64,000 nt of DNA, taken from positions 1 through 64,000 of the forward strand of contig NZ_FNQM01000016.1 of assembly GCF_900107585.1 (NCBI RefSeq). Reading direction: 5' to 3'. Origin of the DNA: Rubrimonas cliftonensis. Its GTDB lineage: Bacteria; Pseudomonadota; Alphaproteobacteria; Rhodobacterales; Rhodobacteraceae. Below, one piece after another: positions 62,076 to 64,000 of this stretch. The position numbers were made by a program, and so were the translations under genes. The number at the start of each line of letters is the position of its first letter. Positions within the stretch are counted from its first letter, which is position 1. A model generated the notes under the pieces. The model was not told the origin of the DNA and ran no database searches. It saw nothing but the letters and a program-made list of their open reading frames with translations.

Positions 62076-64000
62076 TCAGCTTGCGCGGCGCTGGGCGAGG
62101 CGCTGCTCGCGCACGGCCAGCGCCAGCGCGGCGGGCGCCTCCAGCGGCGGGTGATGCCAGAAGCCCTGGATCTCGTCAGCCCCGAGCGAGGCCACCAGGT
62201 CGCGCTGCGCCGCCGTCTCGACGCCCTCCACCGTGACCGAGAGGTTGAGCCGCCGCCCGAGGTCGATCATCGAGCGCACCACCGCGCGGGCGCCGGGGTC
62301 CATGGTGACGTCGCCGACGAAATCCGCCGCGATCTTGAGGCGGTCGACGGGATAGGTGCGCAGCAGGCGGTGCGCGGAATAGCCCTTGCCGAAATCGTCG
62401 AGCGCGAAGGCGACGCCGCGGCGGCGCAGGTCGAAGAGCGCCTCCAGCGCCTGCGGCCCGGGCTCCTGAAAGACGCTCTCGGTGATCTCCAGCACCAGCG
62501 CGCGGGGCGGCAGGCCGTGCTGCGCGAGGCTGCGCGAGAGCGATTCGGCGAATCCGGCCTCGGCGAGTTCGGCCTGGCTCACGTTGACCGAGACCGGCAG
62601 CTCCACGCCCGACGCGCGCAGCCGGGCGGCGAAGGCGCAGGCGTGCTCGCGCACCTGCCGGCCGAGATCCACGATGAGGCCGGTCTCCTCGGCGAGGGTG
62701 ATGAAGCGTTCGGCGGCGATCGGGCCGGCGCTGGGGCTGGTCCAGCGCGCCAGCGCCTCGAAGCCGGCGAGGCCGCCGGAGCGGGCGCGGATGATGGGCT
62801 GGAACTCCGCGCGCAGGTGGCCCGCGGCGACGGCGGCGCGCAGTTCCCGCGCCAGCGTCGCCTCCTCGTCGAGCCGGCGCTGCAGCGCGCCGTCGAAGGC
62901 GCTGACGATGTTCCGTCCGCCGCGCTTGGCCTGGTACATCGCCTGATCCGCGCGCAGCACCAGCCCCTCGACGTCGCCCGCGTCCCGCGGGTAGGCGCTG
63001 ACGCCGACGCTGACGGACAGGGCGATCTCGCGCTCGCCCACGCGCACCGGCGCGCGCAGGGCGCGCAGGACGCGCGCGCCGATGCGCAGGCAGTCGTCCT
63101 CGCGGCTCTTGGGGTGCAGCACGAGGAATTCGTCGCCGCCCTGCCGCGCGATCATCGCGTCGGGCCCCAGCGCGAGCGTGAGCCGCGCCGCCACCTCCCG
63201 CAGCAGCGCGTCTCCGGCGGCGTGGCCGTAGCTGTCGTTGACCGCCTTGAAGCGGTCGACGTCGATGAAGAACATCGCGTGGCCGGCGCCGCCGCTCCGG
63301 ACCAGAACGCCATGCGCCGCCTCGAAGAAGCCGTCGCGGTTCAGCAGGCCGGTGAGCGCATCGCTGCGCGCGGCGAGGCTGATGCGGGCGTGCGCCTCCT
63401 CGACGCGCCGCGCCATGCGGTTGAAGCTGCGGGCCAGAGTCGCGACTTCGCGGAAGCCGCCGGTCTCGGGCGCGCGCGCCGCCCGTTCCCCGAGGGACAT
63501 GCGCTGCGCCGCATCCGACACCGAGCCGATCTCGCTGGCGAGCCGCTTCGAGAACAGCAGCGCTATTCCCGCCGACAGGCAGAGGCCGAGTGCGAACACG
63601 AGCTGCGCCGAGGCGGAGATCTGCTCGACCCTTTCATGGAGTTCGGCGACCGGCTGCGGCACCATCACGCCCCAGCCGGACTCGGCGGAGACGGCGTAGC
63701 CGGCGATCATCTGCGCGTCGAGCTTCGGCGAGTGGAACTCGCCCACGCCGCTGCCGCCTTCGCCCATCGCCGCGACGAGCGGCAGCGCGCTCAGATCGCG
63801 CATCCTGGCCATGTAGTCCGGGTCGGGGTGGGCGAGGACGCGGCCGCTCTCGTCGAGGATCACCGCGTGGCCGCGCCCGCCGAAGCGGACCGATGACGCC
63901 AGCGAGACGAATTTGTCGGTCGTGATCGCGGCCACCACCAGCGCATCGCCAAACCGGCGCGCCATGAGCAGGCCCGGCCGCCCGCCGCTCAGCCCGACGA
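62076..64000 (-). CDS. GGDEF-EAL sensor protein, N-terminus cut by window edge
   Basis: The frame is open through the window end, so the true start is outside; 641 residues are visible. In order: a Cache-like periplasmic sensor part (HAVILDESGRVLAHPDPDY, VSAESGWGVMVPQPVAELHE), one transmembrane span (LVFALGLCLSAGIALLFS), a HAMP segment, a GGDEF domain with an intact RQGGDEFLVL, and an EAL domain with FEALARW. The GGDEF part lacks the RxxD inhibitory site. In the EAL part, ITES, DDFGKGYS and VEGVET are present, but the usual KID motif reads LKIAADF, losing an Asp expected at the metal site. It may therefore make rather than degrade c-di-GMP; this is inference. Confidence 0.9.
   Translation of the reverse strand, partial: VGLSGGRPGLLMARRFGDALVVAAITTDKFVSLASSVRFGGRGHAVILDESGRVLAHPDPDYMARMRDLSALPLVAAMGEGGSGVGEFHSPKLDAQMIAGYAVSAESGWGVMVPQPVAELHERVEQISASAQLVFALGLCLSAGIALLFSKRLASEIGSVSDAAQRMSLGERAARAPETGGFREVATLARSFNRMARRVEEAHARISLAARSDALTGLLNRDGFFEAAHGVLVRSGGAGHAMFFIDVDRFKAVNDSYGHAAGDALLREVAARLTLALGPDAMIARQGGDEFLVLHPKSREDDCLRIGARVLRALRAPVRVGEREIALSVSVGVSAYPRDAGDVEGLVLRADQAMYQAKRGGRNIVSAFDGALQRRLDEEATLARELRAAVAAGHLRAEFQPIIRARSGGLAGFEALARWTSPSAGPIAAERFITLAEETGLIVDLGRQVREHACAFAARLRASGVELPVSVNVSQAELAEAGFAESLSRSLAQHGLPPRALVLEITESVFQEPGPQALEALFDLRRRGVAFALDDFGKGYSAHRLLRTYPVDRLKIAADFVGDVTMDPGARAVVRSMIDLGRRLNLSVTVEGVETAAQRDLVASLGADEIQGFWHHPPLEAPAALALAVREQRLAQRRAS

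Overview
The window is high-GC DNA, apart from one AT-rich patch at about 41.47-43.03 kb. Gene content and order point to an alphaproteobacterium, most likely Rhodobacterales-like. The main pointers are: a circularly permuted two-piece tmRNA gene with an ANDN-type tag; an alpha-type SspB; the cytochrome oxidase order ctaC-ctaB-small ORF-ctaG-ctaE-SURF1 followed by thrC and an M16 peptidase; atpHAGDC; gloB divergent from a methyltransferase; and moxR-DUF58-DUF4159. Identification is by reading translated sequence only; no database search was run.

Layout. 1-302: start of an IS1634-type transposase cut by the window edge. 0.5-2.9 kb: ettA and a DUF3047 secreted protein. 3.1-10.8 kb: two loci of an unrecognised modular protein family built around a WxVWxDWYEARL repeat. 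They flank a coupled operon of two tandem BMP-family binding proteins and a VOC protein. 10.8-12.5 kb: gloB and a divergent methyltransferase. 12.6-13.8 kb: a lone flagellin gene broken by a frameshift and a stop. 14.0-17.1 kb: hisC-tyrC-extensin-like. 17.1-19.6 kb (minus): xerC, DUF484 and tal. 19.7-27.4 kb: priA, atpHAGDC and DUF2798. 27.5-32.5 kb: alkB, dnaK, dnaJ, sspB and permuted ssrA, a cluster concerned with repair, folding and ribosome rescue. 32.7-41.4 kb: an atypical SDR, uppP, gltD, a GFA-domain gene and gltB. 41.5-43.0 kb: an AT-rich reverse transcriptase gene inserted between gltB and tldD. 43.0-52.3 kb: tldD, the cytochrome oxidase operon, thrC, an M16 peptidase and a GNAT enzyme. 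52.4-59.5 kb (minus): moxR-DUF58-DUF4159-membrane protein. 59.6-62.1 kb: DUF1285, a Nudix hydrolase and a CCA-adding-type enzyme. 62.1-64.0 kb: a GGDEF-EAL sensor that runs off the end.

The most unusual elements are the reverse transcriptase cargo gene, which has no retron RNA or intron context and is a candidate anti-phage (DRT/UG-type) gene; the modular WxVWxDWYEARL family, fused in one locus and split by a TTGA overlap in the other; ssrA lying just upstream of, and co-oriented with, the gene for the adaptor expected to recognise its tag; and the broken flagellin.
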